Source of the DNA: Vibrio metoecus
GTDB taxonomy: Bacteria > Pseudomonadota > Gammaproteobacteria > Enterobacterales > Vibrionaceae
Length of the DNA stretch: 64,000 nucleotides
Direction of reading: 5' to 3'
Assembly (NCBI RefSeq): GCF_009665255.1
Contig: NZ_CP035686.1
Location: 248,001 to 312,000 of the forward strand
Positions 9,129 to 18,750 of this stretch are shown one piece after another. Position 1 is the first letter of the stretch. Each line of letters starts with the position of its first letter. The notes under the pieces were generated by a model that saw nothing but the letters and a program-made list of their open reading frames with translations, was not told the origin of the DNA and ran no database searches. The translations under genes and the position numbers were made by a program.

Positions 9129-10412
9129 ATGATACGATGTTTTTTTCAAACACTGCTGATGAGAAGTCTCTTTAGTGTATTTGTTATGACGAGCAATACA
9201 GCCTTGGCCGGAGATTGGAGTGTCTCTGGTTATGGTTCGATTGGTTATAGCTATGAAAATGAAGAAAATCTTGGTTTTCTGCGCAATATTTCCCAGCCCA
9301 ATGAGTATCAGCGTAACGGATCATTTAAGCCAGATTCTAATCTCGGGATCCAGTTTGATTTGCAGTTAAACCCGGAATGGTCGGTGACAGCACAATGGGT
9401 GTTGGAAGATCGAGTCGAGCAGCGGTTTGATGATGTCACTGAGCTGGCTTTTGTTCGCTATATGCCTGACGAACACTGGGATCTTCGAATGGGGCGCCTT
9501 GGCCTTTATGGATATATCGCCGCTGACAGCCGGCGAATTGACTACGCGCACCTGTGGGTACGTCCTCCCCAAGAGTTTTATGGTGGTATTTTTTACGATT
9601 CTATCGACGGGGTCGATGTGACCTACCGCAGCTCATTTGACGATATAACCTGGTCTCTAGGTGCCCAATATGGCCGAATTAAGCAGAAACTGCAAAATAC
9701 CGCTTCCAGTGAAGTTTCAGGGTCTCAATCTGATCAAACGTTAGTTTTAGTGTTTGCACTCGAACAGGAGCGTTGGTTTGGACGCCTTTCTTATGTACAT
9801 GTAGGGAAATTAAAAGTTGACCTAGATGGTAACTCTTTACTTGGTGTGCAAGTCGTCAATCAATTAGCTCAAGCAGGGTTGGGGGCGATCAGTTCTGAAG
9901 CAAAGCAGTTGGTTGAGCAGATTAATTTAAAAGCTGAAACGATTGAGTATTGGCAATTCGGCGGAGGATACCGAGGTGAAAAGTGGTCATTTCAATCAGA
10001 AATTTTTACTATTTTAGGGAATAAAGCGGTTGTGCCTGAAGGTGTTGGTGGCTATGCGATGGCCGGATATACGCTAGGAAGCGTGACGCCTTACGTTATC
10101 TACGGCAAATTTAACCCCAGAAAATCGCCTTACCAAGCTCAATCGGATTGGGGGCTATCATCGGTGAATGGCGCCCAATTGGCGGAAGTTCAAAAATGGT
10201 TAATTGGAGGAATTAATTCTACTTATATCGATCAGCAAACGTATTCATTCGGAGTTCGCTGGGATGTGAGTTCACAAGTTGCTTTGAAAGCACAATATGA
10301 TTACACCCAGATCGCCGATAATGGTTATGGCTTATGGTCGATACCCTTAGAAGAACATACTCAAGGACGCGATGTGAGTCTCTTTTCGTTAAGCGTCAAT
10401 TTTGTATTTTAG
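9129..10412 (+). CDS. predicted outer-membrane beta-barrel (porin-like) protein
   Basis: 427-residue exported protein whose exact family I do not recognise. It starts with a signal peptide (cleavage predicted after NTALA, near residue 27). The rest shows amphipathic alternation and many aromatic residues, and it ends in SVNFVF, with the C-terminal phenylalanine typical of barrels inserted by the Bam complex. It resembles phosphate-selective or general porins in style. I chose the ATG at 9129 (AGG 9 bases upstream) over a TTG at 9111. It is followed after 9 bases by a small periplasmic binding-type protein and then a diguanylate cyclase, suggesting a shared surface-sensing role. Confidence 0.75.
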   Translation: MIRCFFQTLLMRSLFSVFVMTSNTALAGDWSVSGYGSIGYSYENEENLGFLRNISQPNEYQRNGSFKPDSNLGIQFDLQLNPEWSVTAQWVLEDRVEQRFDDVTELAFVRYMPDEHWDLRMGRLGLYGYIAADSRRIDYAHLWVRPPQEFYGGIFYDSIDGVDVTYRSSFDDITWSLGAQYGRIKQKLQNTASSEVSGSQSDQTLVLVFALEQERWFGRLSYVHVGKLKVDLDGNSLLGVQVVNQLAQAGLGAISSEAKQLVEQINLKAETIEYWQFGGGYRGEKWSFQSEIFTILGNKAVVPEGVGGYAMAGYTLGSVTPYVIYGKFNPRKSPYQAQSDWGLSSVNGAQLAEVQKWLIGGINSTYIDQQTYSFGVRWDVSSQVALKAQYDYTQIADNGYGLWSIPLEEHTQGRDVSLFSLSVNFVF

Positions 10413-10421
10413 GAGGACTGA

Positions 10422-10826
10422 ATGAAATATTGGTTACTCCTAGTTATATTGCTATCGCCATTGGCATCTGCGGAATTGTATGTTGTTGCAGGCCAAGAAA
10501 GCCCCGTTTCTGCCATTACCAAAGAAGAGCTCTCCGCATTATATCTTGGGCGCAATAGAGTGGTGGGTAATACATACATTAATCAGATATTGGATCGTAG
10601 TGGTGAAGTTCGCCAACGATTTTTCTTTCAGGTAACCAATATGCAAGAAAGCCAGATTAATGCGTATTGGGCGAAGTTAAAGTTTTCAGGACGGCTTCGT
10701 GCTCCGGAGTCTGTTCCCAGTGATCAAGAGTTGGCGACGAAACTTGAGGCTAACCCATTCTCGATTGGTTACATGGCTCAGCCGCCAGATGAAGCATTAA
10801 AAGTGCTATTGGTGATTTATGACTGA
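10422..10826 (+). CDS. small PstS-like periplasmic protein
   Basis: 134-residue protein with a clear signal peptide (MKYWLLLVILLSPLASA, cleavage before ELYVV). The mature part resembles the short single-domain relatives of phosphate-binding PstS: ITKEELSALYLGRNR, a middle ILDRSGEVRQRFFF and the late ANPFSIGYMAQ segment. It probably binds a small anion or acts as a periplasmic adaptor, and the ligand is unknown. A very strong SD (AGGAGGA) precedes the start, so it may be made in excess over its neighbours. The 3' end overlaps the cyclase gene by 8 bases, which argues that the two proteins work together. Confidence 0.75.
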   Translation: MKYWLLLVILLSPLASAELYVVAGQESPVSAITKEELSALYLGRNRVVGNTYINQILDRSGEVRQRFFFQVTNMQESQINAYWAKLKFSGRLRAPESVPSDQELATKLEANPFSIGYMAQPPDEALKVLLVIYD

Positions 10827-12111
10827 TCAAACGCGAACATCTCCTCTGGTTAATCGTTTATTGAAGATGATTTCGCTGTGCGCACTTGCTTATTTGTTGA
10901 TCATTCTTGCGGTGATTATTCCACGAGGTATGCACATTGTTGAATTGCAAAAGCAAGAGCTTGAAGAAAAGCTGGCGCTCTCTCTGAGCAACTCGGCGGC
11001 GATTGCTCTGTACGTGAATAACTACGATATCGCCTCTGAGGTGATGGATGCCCTGTTGCTGCATAAAGAGATCAATGCCGTCAAACTAGCGAGTGTGGAT
11101 GGGATTGTCTTTGAACGAACCAGTATTCCCCAGCTCCTCAAGGAGCATGATATTTGGGAGGATGCTAACCGTTACCGTTTGGTTTCGCCTGTTGATGGTA
11201 ATTTAATTGGTTACTTGATGCTTCATGAGGATCATCAAGTGATAAGGCAGCAGGCGACGAGCAAAATTCTCGATCAAATTGCCGTGGTGTTGATCCAGTT
11301 TTTAGTCACCTTTGTCGCGCTAATTTGGATAGTACGCCGTTTAGTGGGTAAGCCATTAACTGAGCTTTATGAGGCATTATCGGAAGTGCGTCCAGATCAT
11401 GATCGTAAAGTCTCGGTGGCTCAGGAAAATAAGCATAATGAGATCGGTTTGGTGGCCAAAAGTATCAATGAGTTTATTGATGCATCCCATCAGGCCCTGA
11501 TCCGTGAGCGCGAATTACGCCAACAGATTGAGCGTTGGGAAAGTTATTACCGAACCATTGCTGAGCAAGATACGTTGACTGGGCTCAAAAATCGGTTGGG
11601 GTGTGAAAAGTACGTGCTGAATAAAAAACGCGTCAGTTGCACTATGGTGTTGCTACTTATCGACTTAGATGGTTTTAAACAGGTGAATGATACGTTAGGA
11701 CATGGAGCTGGTGACGATGTATTGCGTGAAATCGCTAAACGCTTTTTGGCTCTTGCGCAGGCTCACTTTGTCGATTCTGTCGTCGGCCGACTCGGTGGGG
11801 ATGAGTTTGCGATTTATATTCCACTCGACGTTTATGATCAGGCGCCAGTTGAAGCTCTTGCTGCCGATTTGATCAACGCCTCTGGTACGCCGATCGTATT
11901 GGGTAAACAGAGTGCTCAAGTTGGGTGCAGTATTGGCATCAGTCATATGGACTGTGTGCACATCGACTTAGAAAAACTGCTTTTACAAGCGGATAAGGCA
12001 ATGTATTGGGTCAAACATCGAGGTAAGCATGGCTATCATGTTTATGTGATGGGGCAAGAGGTGCATTCTTTACCCCATCAGCAAAACATGAAACACGATC
12101 AATCCAGATAA
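10819..12111 (+). CDS. membrane diguanylate cyclase (GGDEF), YfiN-like layout
   Basis: Makes cyclic di-GMP from two GTP. The 430-residue protein has membrane segments at about 17-35 and 150-172, a periplasmic sensor of about 115 residues between them, a HAMP-like linker (173-225) and a GGDEF domain (250-415). The active site RLGGDEF is intact at 324-330, as is the substrate segment DGFKQVNDTLGHGAGDD. The residues at the usual inhibitory I-site position (RxxD) read FVDS, so product feedback there is probably lost. The periplasmic stretch (SNSAAIALYVNNYDIASEV) recalls the sensor of YfiN/TpbB. It overlaps the PstS-like gene upstream and the end of varS on the other strand. Confidence 0.88.
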   Translation: MTDQTRTSPLVNRLLKMISLCALAYLLIILAVIIPRGMHIVELQKQELEEKLALSLSNSAAIALYVNNYDIASEVMDALLLHKEINAVKLASVDGIVFERTSIPQLLKEHDIWEDANRYRLVSPVDGNLIGYLMLHEDHQVIRQQATSKILDQIAVVLIQFLVTFVALIWIVRRLVGKPLTELYEALSEVRPDHDRKVSVAQENKHNEIGLVAKSINEFIDASHQALIRERELRQQIERWESYYRTIAEQDTLTGLKNRLGCEKYVLNKKRVSCTMVLLLIDLDGFKQVNDTLGHGAGDDVLREIAKRFLALAQAHFVDSVVGRLGGDEFAIYIPLDVYDQAPVEALAADLINASGTPIVLGKQSAQVGCSIGISHMDCVHIDLEKLLLQADKAMYWVKHRGKHGYHVYVMGQEVHSLPHQQNMKHDQSR

Positions 12112-14876
12112 TCAGCGGCTGCCTTGATAACTTTCACCATCTCATCTTGCAACTCAAAGAGCTCCGGTTCCAACTCGTCTATGGCAGCTCCGCTACGCAG
12201 TGCTTGCTCCAAACTCGCGCAGACTTTACGGAGCCTTGGTACACCGCTGTATGAACAACTGCCGTGCAGTTTGTGGATATGATGCAATAAGTCGCTCGTG
12301 GCGTACTCTTCATCTTCTAAAGCCATGTTGACGACCGTTTCGACCTCCTGCAAATAATTGACCAGCATGGTCAGCATTTCTTTAGCAAGATCTTCTTTGT
12401 TGGCCGATTGGCGTAATGCGGCTGACCAATCAATGATCGCATCATCCTGCTCTGCAGTATGCAAAGCATTTTGTACTGCGGCACCATCTGGCAGAGAAAT
12501 TTTTGCCACCTGTTTACTGCGCGTGTGTGGGCTCCAATGTACCAACACTTGTTGCAAAATATGCTCTTCAATCGGTTTAGTGAGGTAGTCGTCCATGCCC
12601 GCTTTCAGGAGGCGATCTCGTTCGCCTGCCATGGCATGAGCCGTGACGGCAATGACAGGAGTGTCTTGATAGCCATGTAACTGTTTAATCGATTTACATG
12701 CGGTTACCCCATCCATATGTGGCATTTGAATGTCCATCAAGATGATATCGAAGTGGCGATTCTGTGCTTGTTCTATCGCTTCTTGGCCACTGGCGCAGGC
12801 GATCACGCATTCAACTCGCTCTTGAAGCAATGCTGTAATCAGTTTTAGGTTGGCAGGGTTATCATCGACCGCCATAACACACAGCGGCAACTTATCGGCT
12901 TGCGGTTTAGACTGTGCAGAATGGAGTGAGAGTGGTTGTTGCGCGGCCAACGTTTGCAGCAGCTTTTTGCGTGAAAGCGGTTTACTGATGCATTTCACCG
13001 GATATTGTTGCATCAATAGATCGGCCAACGCCAGTTCGGTACTCGGTACACCGACAATCACGTTATGTGTCATGGCGAGCGCACGCTTAACCCAAAGTTC
13101 GACCATCGCATAGTTGGTTTCTTTACTTGGTGCTAGGTTGAGTAGTACATAGTCGTAACTTTGTTCCTCTTCCGGTATCGCGGAGCGATAAGTCACGTCT
13201 AACCCGCTTTGTACTAGCGTTTGTTGCACAATTGCCGCCGCTTGCATGTTAGGTTCAATCAACAACAGATGACGATGGTTGAGTCGTTGAGCATCATAAC
13301 CATCATTGACGGGTAACTCTGTCGTGTGCAAACGCAGAGTAAACCAGAAGGTTGAACCTTGGTGTAAGCGACTAGTGAGGCTGATTTCGCCCCCCATGTG
13401 GCTAACCAGTTTTTGGGTGATCACTAGCCCTAACCCTGTGCCGCCATAGCGGCGAGAAATGCTGGCATCCGCTTGACTAAAGGCTTGGAATAATTGGGCT
13501 TGTTGGCGCTCTGAGATACCGATGCCTGTATCGCGCACCATAAATTGCAGGTCTATCACGTCATCGCGCAGTGAGCGCATTTCCACGCTGACATCAATGT
13601 TGCCGCGCTCGGTAAACTTAATCGAGTTGCCGACTAAGTTAGTCAATACCTGTTGAATACGCAGTGGATCGCCCACTACGCCGCGCGGAATTTTCGGGTC
13701 AATTTTGAGGGTGATTTCTAACCCTTTCTCATGGGCGCTGGTGGCTTGTAAGTTAACCACTTCCTCTAGAATATCTTGGAATTCAAACGGAATATTCTCT
13801 AACGCCAGTTTTCCAGCCTCAAGTTTAGAGAAGTCTAGAATGTCATTAATGATCGTTAGAAGATTGTTGGCAGACTTTTCAATGGTTTGCAGGTAATCCG
13901 TTTGGCTGTTGGTGAGCTGGGTTTTTAGCATTTGTCGAGTAAAACCAATTACACCATTCAGTGGGGTTCGCAGCTCATGGGACATGTTAGCCAAAAACTC
14001 AGATTTCACCCGTGCTGCTTCTTGCGCTCGTTTTTTGGCAATGTCGAGTTCCACGTTCTGAATCTCTAACTGTTCCAAGGTTTCCCGCAAATCAGAAGTG
14101 GCTTGGTCAATACTGTGCTGCATCTCGACATGGTATTCCGAGAGCGACACCGCCATCGCGTTGATGCCTTTTTTTAGCGCATCCAACTCGCCGTGCATTT
14201 TGCCTTCAATACGTACATCTAAATGGCCGCGCCGGATGCGATCCACCATGTTTTTCATGTGTGTGATGGGGCGAGTGACATCGTGCATCAAACGAAATGC
14301 GAACACACCTGAGAGCAAAACCCCAATCACCAACACTAAGCCCGCCGAGAAAATTTCCTGATATTGCTGTAGGCGCAAAGAGGAGAGATCAAGTTCGATG
14401 GCGATATAGCCCATGACGGGGGTCGCTGGGTTGGCATCACCGTTTTCGAGTAAAGTCCGTTCTGAGACAATCGGTGTGCGCAAAATCAAGGTGTTTTCAT
14501 CAATCACCGAACTGCTCAAAAAGGGGATAGGTTTATCCTTGGGATACATGAGTTTTTCGAAATTGGGGTGAAAGTTGGAAGTGACAAACAACTCGTGGTT
14601 GCCATCAAATACCGCAATGCTGCGAACTAATTTAGAATTTTTCCGATGTGCATAGCTAATGATGCGCCGCACCGATTCGCGGCTTTGCATGCGTAGCGCA
14701 TCTTCACTGGCGATCGCCAGTGGTTCGATGATGCTAGCCCCTGAGTTGATCACTTGGTTTTCTAAGTCGTGATAACGGTTAAAAGAGAACAGTGCGCTAA
14801 GCAGCAGGCCAATAATCAGGGTTGGAGCCAGAGTGAGCGTCACAACGCGGGCGCGCAAGCCATATCTTTGAGTCAT
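12099..14876 (-). CDS. varS: hybrid sensor histidine kinase VarS (BarA family)
   Basis: Tripartite sensor kinase that, by family knowledge, phosphorylates the response regulator VarA (UvrY) and through Csr small RNAs controls CsrA, virulence and quorum sensing. In order: membrane segment 10-30, periplasmic domain, membrane segment 178-196, HAMP to about 250, and HisKA with phospho-acceptor His300 (NMSHELRTPLNG). The ATPase domain follows with NSIKFTERG, DTGIGIS and GGTGLGL, then a receiver domain with Asp715 (LMDIQMP) and a C-terminal HPt domain with His868 (HKLHGSCSY). All phospho-relay residues are present. The 925-residue length is normal. It is convergent with the cyclase gene and overlaps it by 13 bases. 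Confidence 0.94.
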   Translation of the reverse strand: MTQRYGLRARVVTLTLAPTLIIGLLLSALFSFNRYHDLENQVINSGASIIEPLAIASEDALRMQSRESVRRIISYAHRKNSKLVRSIAVFDGNHELFVTSNFHPNFEKLMYPKDKPIPFLSSSVIDENTLILRTPIVSERTLLENGDANPATPVMGYIAIELDLSSLRLQQYQEIFSAGLVLVIGVLLSGVFAFRLMHDVTRPITHMKNMVDRIRRGHLDVRIEGKMHGELDALKKGINAMAVSLSEYHVEMQHSIDQATSDLRETLEQLEIQNVELDIAKKRAQEAARVKSEFLANMSHELRTPLNGVIGFTRQMLKTQLTNSQTDYLQTIEKSANNLLTIINDILDFSKLEAGKLALENIPFEFQDILEEVVNLQATSAHEKGLEITLKIDPKIPRGVVGDPLRIQQVLTNLVGNSIKFTERGNIDVSVEMRSLRDDVIDLQFMVRDTGIGISERQQAQLFQAFSQADASISRRYGGTGLGLVITQKLVSHMGGEISLTSRLHQGSTFWFTLRLHTTELPVNDGYDAQRLNHRHLLLIEPNMQAAAIVQQTLVQSGLDVTYRSAIPEEEQSYDYVLLNLAPSKETNYAMVELWVKRALAMTHNVIVGVPSTELALADLLMQQYPVKCISKPLSRKKLLQTLAAQQPLSLHSAQSKPQADKLPLCVMAVDDNPANLKLITALLQERVECVIACASGQEAIEQAQNRHFDIILMDIQMPHMDGVTACKSIKQLHGYQDTPVIAVTAHAMAGERDRLLKAGMDDYLTKPIEEHILQQVLVHWSPHTRSKQVAKISLPDGAAVQNALHTAEQDDAIIDWSAALRQSANKEDLAKEMLTMLVNYLQEVETVVNMALEDEEYATSDLLHHIHKLHGSCSYSGVPRLRKVCASLEQALRSGAAIDELEPELFELQDEMVKVIKAAADYLD

Positions 14877-15048
14877 TATTGTCTAAACATTGTGGTGTGG
14901 ATATGGGAAAATACCCCCGCACAAATCGGATTGCGTGGGGAAACATTGGCGTTAGCTTAATCAACTCCCTGACCTTCGACAATCACCCCCGTGCAGAATA
15001 GTGATGCCGGGGCAAAAACAATTCTACTCCAACACTTGAGCACAAAGC

Positions 15049-16371
15049 ATGGCACGTTTCTTTCAACCGAAAAAGCACAGCACGTTAGACAAAAAGCATC
15101 AACCGGTCACCATTGAACGGTTGGATCACCAAGGCAGCGGACTGGCCTTTTTGCAGAAGAAACCGTTGTTTGTCGATGGCGCTTTGCCGGGTGAAGAGGT
15201 GCTGATCCAGCTCACCGAAAGCAAAAGTAAATATGCGCGTGGGCAGTTGATTAAGGTGCTCAAGCCTAGTTCTGAGCGCGTTACCCCTTTCTGTGCACAT
15301 TACGCGCAGTGTGGTGGCTGCGATTTACAGCATCTTGACCGAGCCGGTCAAATTAACCACAAGCAGCAGGCGTTAAGTCAATTAATGGTGAAGTTTGCAG
15401 GGCAGAGCCTTGCCCTGTCTGCGCCAGTTTGTTCTGATGATCAAGGCTATCGCCGCCGAGCAAGATTAAGCTTGATGTGGGATAAGAAAGCCCAGCAACT
15501 GCAGTTTGGTTTTCGCCGTAAGCAGAGCAAAGCGATTGTCAACGTAACACATTGCCCTGTACTAGAGCCGAGTTTGAATGCGCTCTTGCCGGAATTGAAT
15601 ACCTTGTTGAGCCAATGGAGCCAACCTGAGCAGTTGGGGCATGTGGAATTGGTGAAAGGCGATAATGCGCGAGTATTGGCGCTGCGTCATGTCGGTGCGT
15701 TGACTGAACAAGATCAGCAGCGTTTAACTGACTTTGCCTCGCAAAACCAACTAACCTTATACCTAACATTGGAAGCCGGCGCGTTGCAACACGTACAAGG
15801 TGAACCGCCTTACTGTGAAGAAACCGGTAGCCGTCTAAGCTTCTTGCCGAGCCACTTTATTCAAGTGAACCGCGCGGTGAATAAGCAAATGGTCGAGCAA
15901 GCACTCAACTGGCTTGAGGTGAATGAACAGGATCGCGTGCTTGATCTGTTTTGTGGCTTAGGGAATTTCACTCTGCCGTTAGCAAAACAAGCGCAACAAG
16001 TGGTGGGCGTAGAAGGCGTGGAAGAGATGGTGCAGCACGCTACTCACAATGCGAAATTGAACCAAATCAACAATGTGACGTTTTATCAGGCCAATTTGGA
16101 ACAAGATATGACAACCGCCTCATGGGCGCAGCAGAAATTTGCTAAAGTACTGCTCGACCCCGCCCGTGCAGGTGCAGAAGGGATTGTGGAACAACTGGCT
16201 GCGTTAGGAGCGGAACGGGTGGTGTATGTGTCGTGTAACCCTGCGACACTGGCTCGTGATAGCCAAAGCTTGCTGAGCCAAGGATTTTGCTTAGAGAAAC
16301 TGGGCATGCTGGATATGTTCCCGCACACCAGTCACCTTGAATCCATGGCTTTATTTGTGAAAAAACGCTAG
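15049..16371 (+). CDS. rlmD: 23S rRNA (uracil-1939-C5) methyltransferase
   Basis: SAM-dependent methyltransferase (RumA family) that methylates U1939 of 23S rRNA. An N-terminal TRAM domain (residues 15-70) precedes a 4Fe-4S cluster site formed by Cys82, Cys88, Cys91 and Cys169 (CAHYAQCGGC and HCPVLE). The SAM-binding motif is DLFCGLGNFTLPLA, and the catalytic part has DPARAGAEG and nucleophile Cys396 in SCNPATLARD. Length 440 is close to 433 in E. coli. It is divergent from varS and sits upstream of relA, the same rlmD-relA-mazG-pyrG-eno order as in E. coli. Confidence 0.96.
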   Translation: MARFFQPKKHSTLDKKHQPVTIERLDHQGSGLAFLQKKPLFVDGALPGEEVLIQLTESKSKYARGQLIKVLKPSSERVTPFCAHYAQCGGCDLQHLDRAGQINHKQQALSQLMVKFAGQSLALSAPVCSDDQGYRRRARLSLMWDKKAQQLQFGFRRKQSKAIVNVTHCPVLEPSLNALLPELNTLLSQWSQPEQLGHVELVKGDNARVLALRHVGALTEQDQQRLTDFASQNQLTLYLTLEAGALQHVQGEPPYCEETGSRLSFLPSHFIQVNRAVNKQMVEQALNWLEVNEQDRVLDLFCGLGNFTLPLAKQAQQVVGVEGVEEMVQHATHNAKLNQINNVTFYQANLEQDMTTASWAQQKFAKVLLDPARAGAEGIVEQLAALGAERVVYVSCNPATLARDSQSLLSQGFCLEKLGMLDMFPHTSHLESMALFVKKR

Positions 16372-16434
16372 CGACTGAACTCTTCATTTCAGCGTCAGTC
16401 GAAGGCTAAAAATACAATTATTAGGACGATATCA

Positions 16435-18651
16435 ATGGTTGCGGTACGAAGCGCACACTTAAACCCAGACCAACAGTTTGAGCTAGAAACATGGATAGCC
16501 AGCCTTGCCCAAGAGGGTAAAACGGCCGCTAAATTGACCGCAGTGTACCGTGAGTGTGAGCAGTTGCTTGCTGGTAATCCTCAAGGACCACTGCTGTTGT
16601 GGCGTGGGCGGGAAATGATCGAAATTTTGATCACTTTATCTATGGATCGCCCAACGCTGGTGGCCGCTTTGCTATTTCCCATCGCCACCAGTGGCGTGTT
16701 GGATAATGAGTCACTCGAAGAGAGTTATGGCAGAGAAGTGCTCAAACTGATCCTCGGCGTGGAAGAGATGGCAGCCATCGGTCAGCTCAATGTGACCATG
16801 CATGGCAGTGAAGCCTCAGCGCAAGTGGATAACGTGCGCCGCATGCTACTCGCGATGGTGGATGATTTCCGCTGCGTGGTCATTAAGCTTGCTGAGCGGA
16901 TCTGTAACCTGCGTGAAGTGAAAAATGAGCCGGATGAAGTGCGCCGCATCGCCGCGAAAGAGTGTGCCAACATTTACGCACCACTGGCGAACCGTCTAGG
17001 CATTGGTCAGCTCAAATGGGAAATTGAAGACTACGCGTTCCGTTACCAACAACCGGATACCTATAAACAGATTGCCAAACAGCTTTCTGAGCGCCGTATT
17101 GTGCGTGAGCAGTACATCCGTGATTTTGTCAGCGATCTGCGTGCTGAGATGAAACAACTGGGCATCAACGCCGAAGTCAGCGGTCGCCCGAAACACATCT
17201 ACAGCATCTGGCGCAAAATGCAGAAAAAGAGCCTCGCTTTTGATGAGTTGTTTGATGTGCGCGCGGTGCGGATTATTGCCGACAAGCTGCAAGACTGTTA
17301 TGCCGCGCTTGGCATTGTGCATACCAAGTACAAACATTTGCCGAACGAGTTTGATGACTACGTGGCAAACCCGAAGCCGAACGGCTATCAGTCAATCCAT
17401 ACCGTGATTTTGGGGCCAGAAGGCAAAACCATCGAAATCCAGATCCGTACCAAGCAGATGCACGAAGAGTCAGAGCTTGGGGTGGCGGCACACTGGAAAT
17501 ACAAAGAAGGCAGCAGCGCTGGCCGCAGTGGTTACGATGAGAAGATCACTTGGCTGCGTAAACTGCTTGATTGGCAAGAAGAGATGTCCGATTCGGGCGA
17601 GATGCTCGATGAGCTGCGTAGCCAAGTGTTTGATGATCGCGTCTACGCCTTTACCCCGAAAGGCGATGTGGTCGACTTGCCGATGGGTGCCACACCGCTC
17701 GATTTTGCCTACCACATTCACTCCGAAGTGGGGCATCGCTGTATTGGTGCCAAAGTCGCAGGGCGCATCGTGCCGTTTACCCATAAATTGCAGATGGGCG
17801 ATCAGGTTGAAATCATTACCGCCAAAGAGCCCAATCCTTCGCGTGATTGGTTAAACCCATCGCTTGGGTTTGTTCACTCAGGTCGTGCACGCGCCAAGAT
17901 CAATGCTTGGTTCCGCAAGCAAAGCCGCGAGAAAAACCTCGAAGCGGGGCGTGAAATTCTCGAAATCGAATTAGCCAAAGTGGGCGCCAATCTGAAACAT
18001 GCCGAGGCATATGCACTTAAGCGCTTCAACGTTAACAGTGTCGATGAGATGTATGTCGGTATCGGCAGTGGCGATCTGCGTATTAACCAAATTGTTAATC
18101 ATATCAATGCGTTAGTAAATAAACCGACCGCTGAGGAAGAAGATAAGCTCGCGCTGGAAAAACTGCAGGAAAACAAAGCCCTAACGCCGAATCGCCCGCA
18201 TAAAGATGCGGTGGTGGTGGAAGGGGTCGATAACCTGATGACTCACCTTGCGCGTTGCTGTCAGCCAATTCCTGGTGATGAGATCCGTGGCTACATTACT
18301 CAAGGTCGCGGCATTTCAGTACATCGTAGCGACTGTGAACAGTTGGAAGAGTTGAGCCACCATGCACCAGAGCGGATCATTGATACCGTGTGGGGCGGCG
18401 GTTTTGTGGGTTCTTACCTGTTGACCGTGCGCGTGGAAGCGATGGAGCGCAGTGGCTTATTGAAAGACATCACCACCTTGCTGGCCAATGAAAAAGTCAA
18501 AGTGGCGAGCATGAAGAGCCGCTCCGACTACAAACGACAAATCATCATCATGGATTTCGATCTTGAGGTGAACAACGTTGAAGCCTTAGCGCGAGTCTCC
18601 AAACGCATCGAGCAGATCAAAGATGTTATGTTGGTCAAACGCTTAGGGTAA
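16435..18651 (+). CDS. relA: GTP pyrophosphokinase RelA
   Basis: Ribosome-associated (p)ppGpp synthetase of the stringent response, activated by uncharged tRNA in the A site. The N-terminal hydrolase-like domain is degenerate: the position of the HD motif reads IATSGVLDNE, so it should not hydrolyse ppGpp, as in other RelA proteins. The synthetase domain carries GRPKHIYSIWRKM, FDVRAVRIIA, PNGYQSIHT and EIQIRT. The TGS domain (RVYAFTPKGDVVDLP), a Cys-rich region (ARCCQPIPGD) and a C-terminal ACT domain follow. Length 738 is usual. It ends at a strong terminator before mazG. Confidence 0.97.
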   Translation: MVAVRSAHLNPDQQFELETWIASLAQEGKTAAKLTAVYRECEQLLAGNPQGPLLLWRGREMIEILITLSMDRPTLVAALLFPIATSGVLDNESLEESYGREVLKLILGVEEMAAIGQLNVTMHGSEASAQVDNVRRMLLAMVDDFRCVVIKLAERICNLREVKNEPDEVRRIAAKECANIYAPLANRLGIGQLKWEIEDYAFRYQQPDTYKQIAKQLSERRIVREQYIRDFVSDLRAEMKQLGINAEVSGRPKHIYSIWRKMQKKSLAFDELFDVRAVRIIADKLQDCYAALGIVHTKYKHLPNEFDDYVANPKPNGYQSIHTVILGPEGKTIEIQIRTKQMHEESELGVAAHWKYKEGSSAGRSGYDEKITWLRKLLDWQEEMSDSGEMLDELRSQVFDDRVYAFTPKGDVVDLPMGATPLDFAYHIHSEVGHRCIGAKVAGRIVPFTHKLQMGDQVEIITAKEPNPSRDWLNPSLGFVHSGRARAKINAWFRKQSREKNLEAGREILEIELAKVGANLKHAEAYALKRFNVNSVDEMYVGIGSGDLRINQIVNHINALVNKPTAEEEDKLALEKLQENKALTPNRPHKDAVVVEGVDNLMTHLARCCQPIPGDEIRGYITQGRGISVHRSDCEQLEELSHHAPERIIDTVWGGGFVGSYLLTVRVEAMERSGLLKDITTLLANEKVKVASMKSRSDYKRQIIIMDFDLEVNNVEALARVSKRIEQIKDVMLVKRLG

Positions 18652-18663
18652 ATCCAACGCAAA

Positions 18664-18706
18664 CAGCGAGGTGTGAAGTGAAAACTTCCACCTCGTTGCT
18701 TTTTCA
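18664..18706 (+). terminator. strong terminator after relA
   Basis: Left arm 18664-18679 pairs with 18684-18698 around a GAAA tetraloop with one bulged base and one mismatch or G-T pair, followed by CTTTTTC. Confidence 0.85.
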
Positions 18707-18750
18707 ACTTCAATAAGTTTAGGCGCTCAATGCCTGATGTGAGGAAAACC

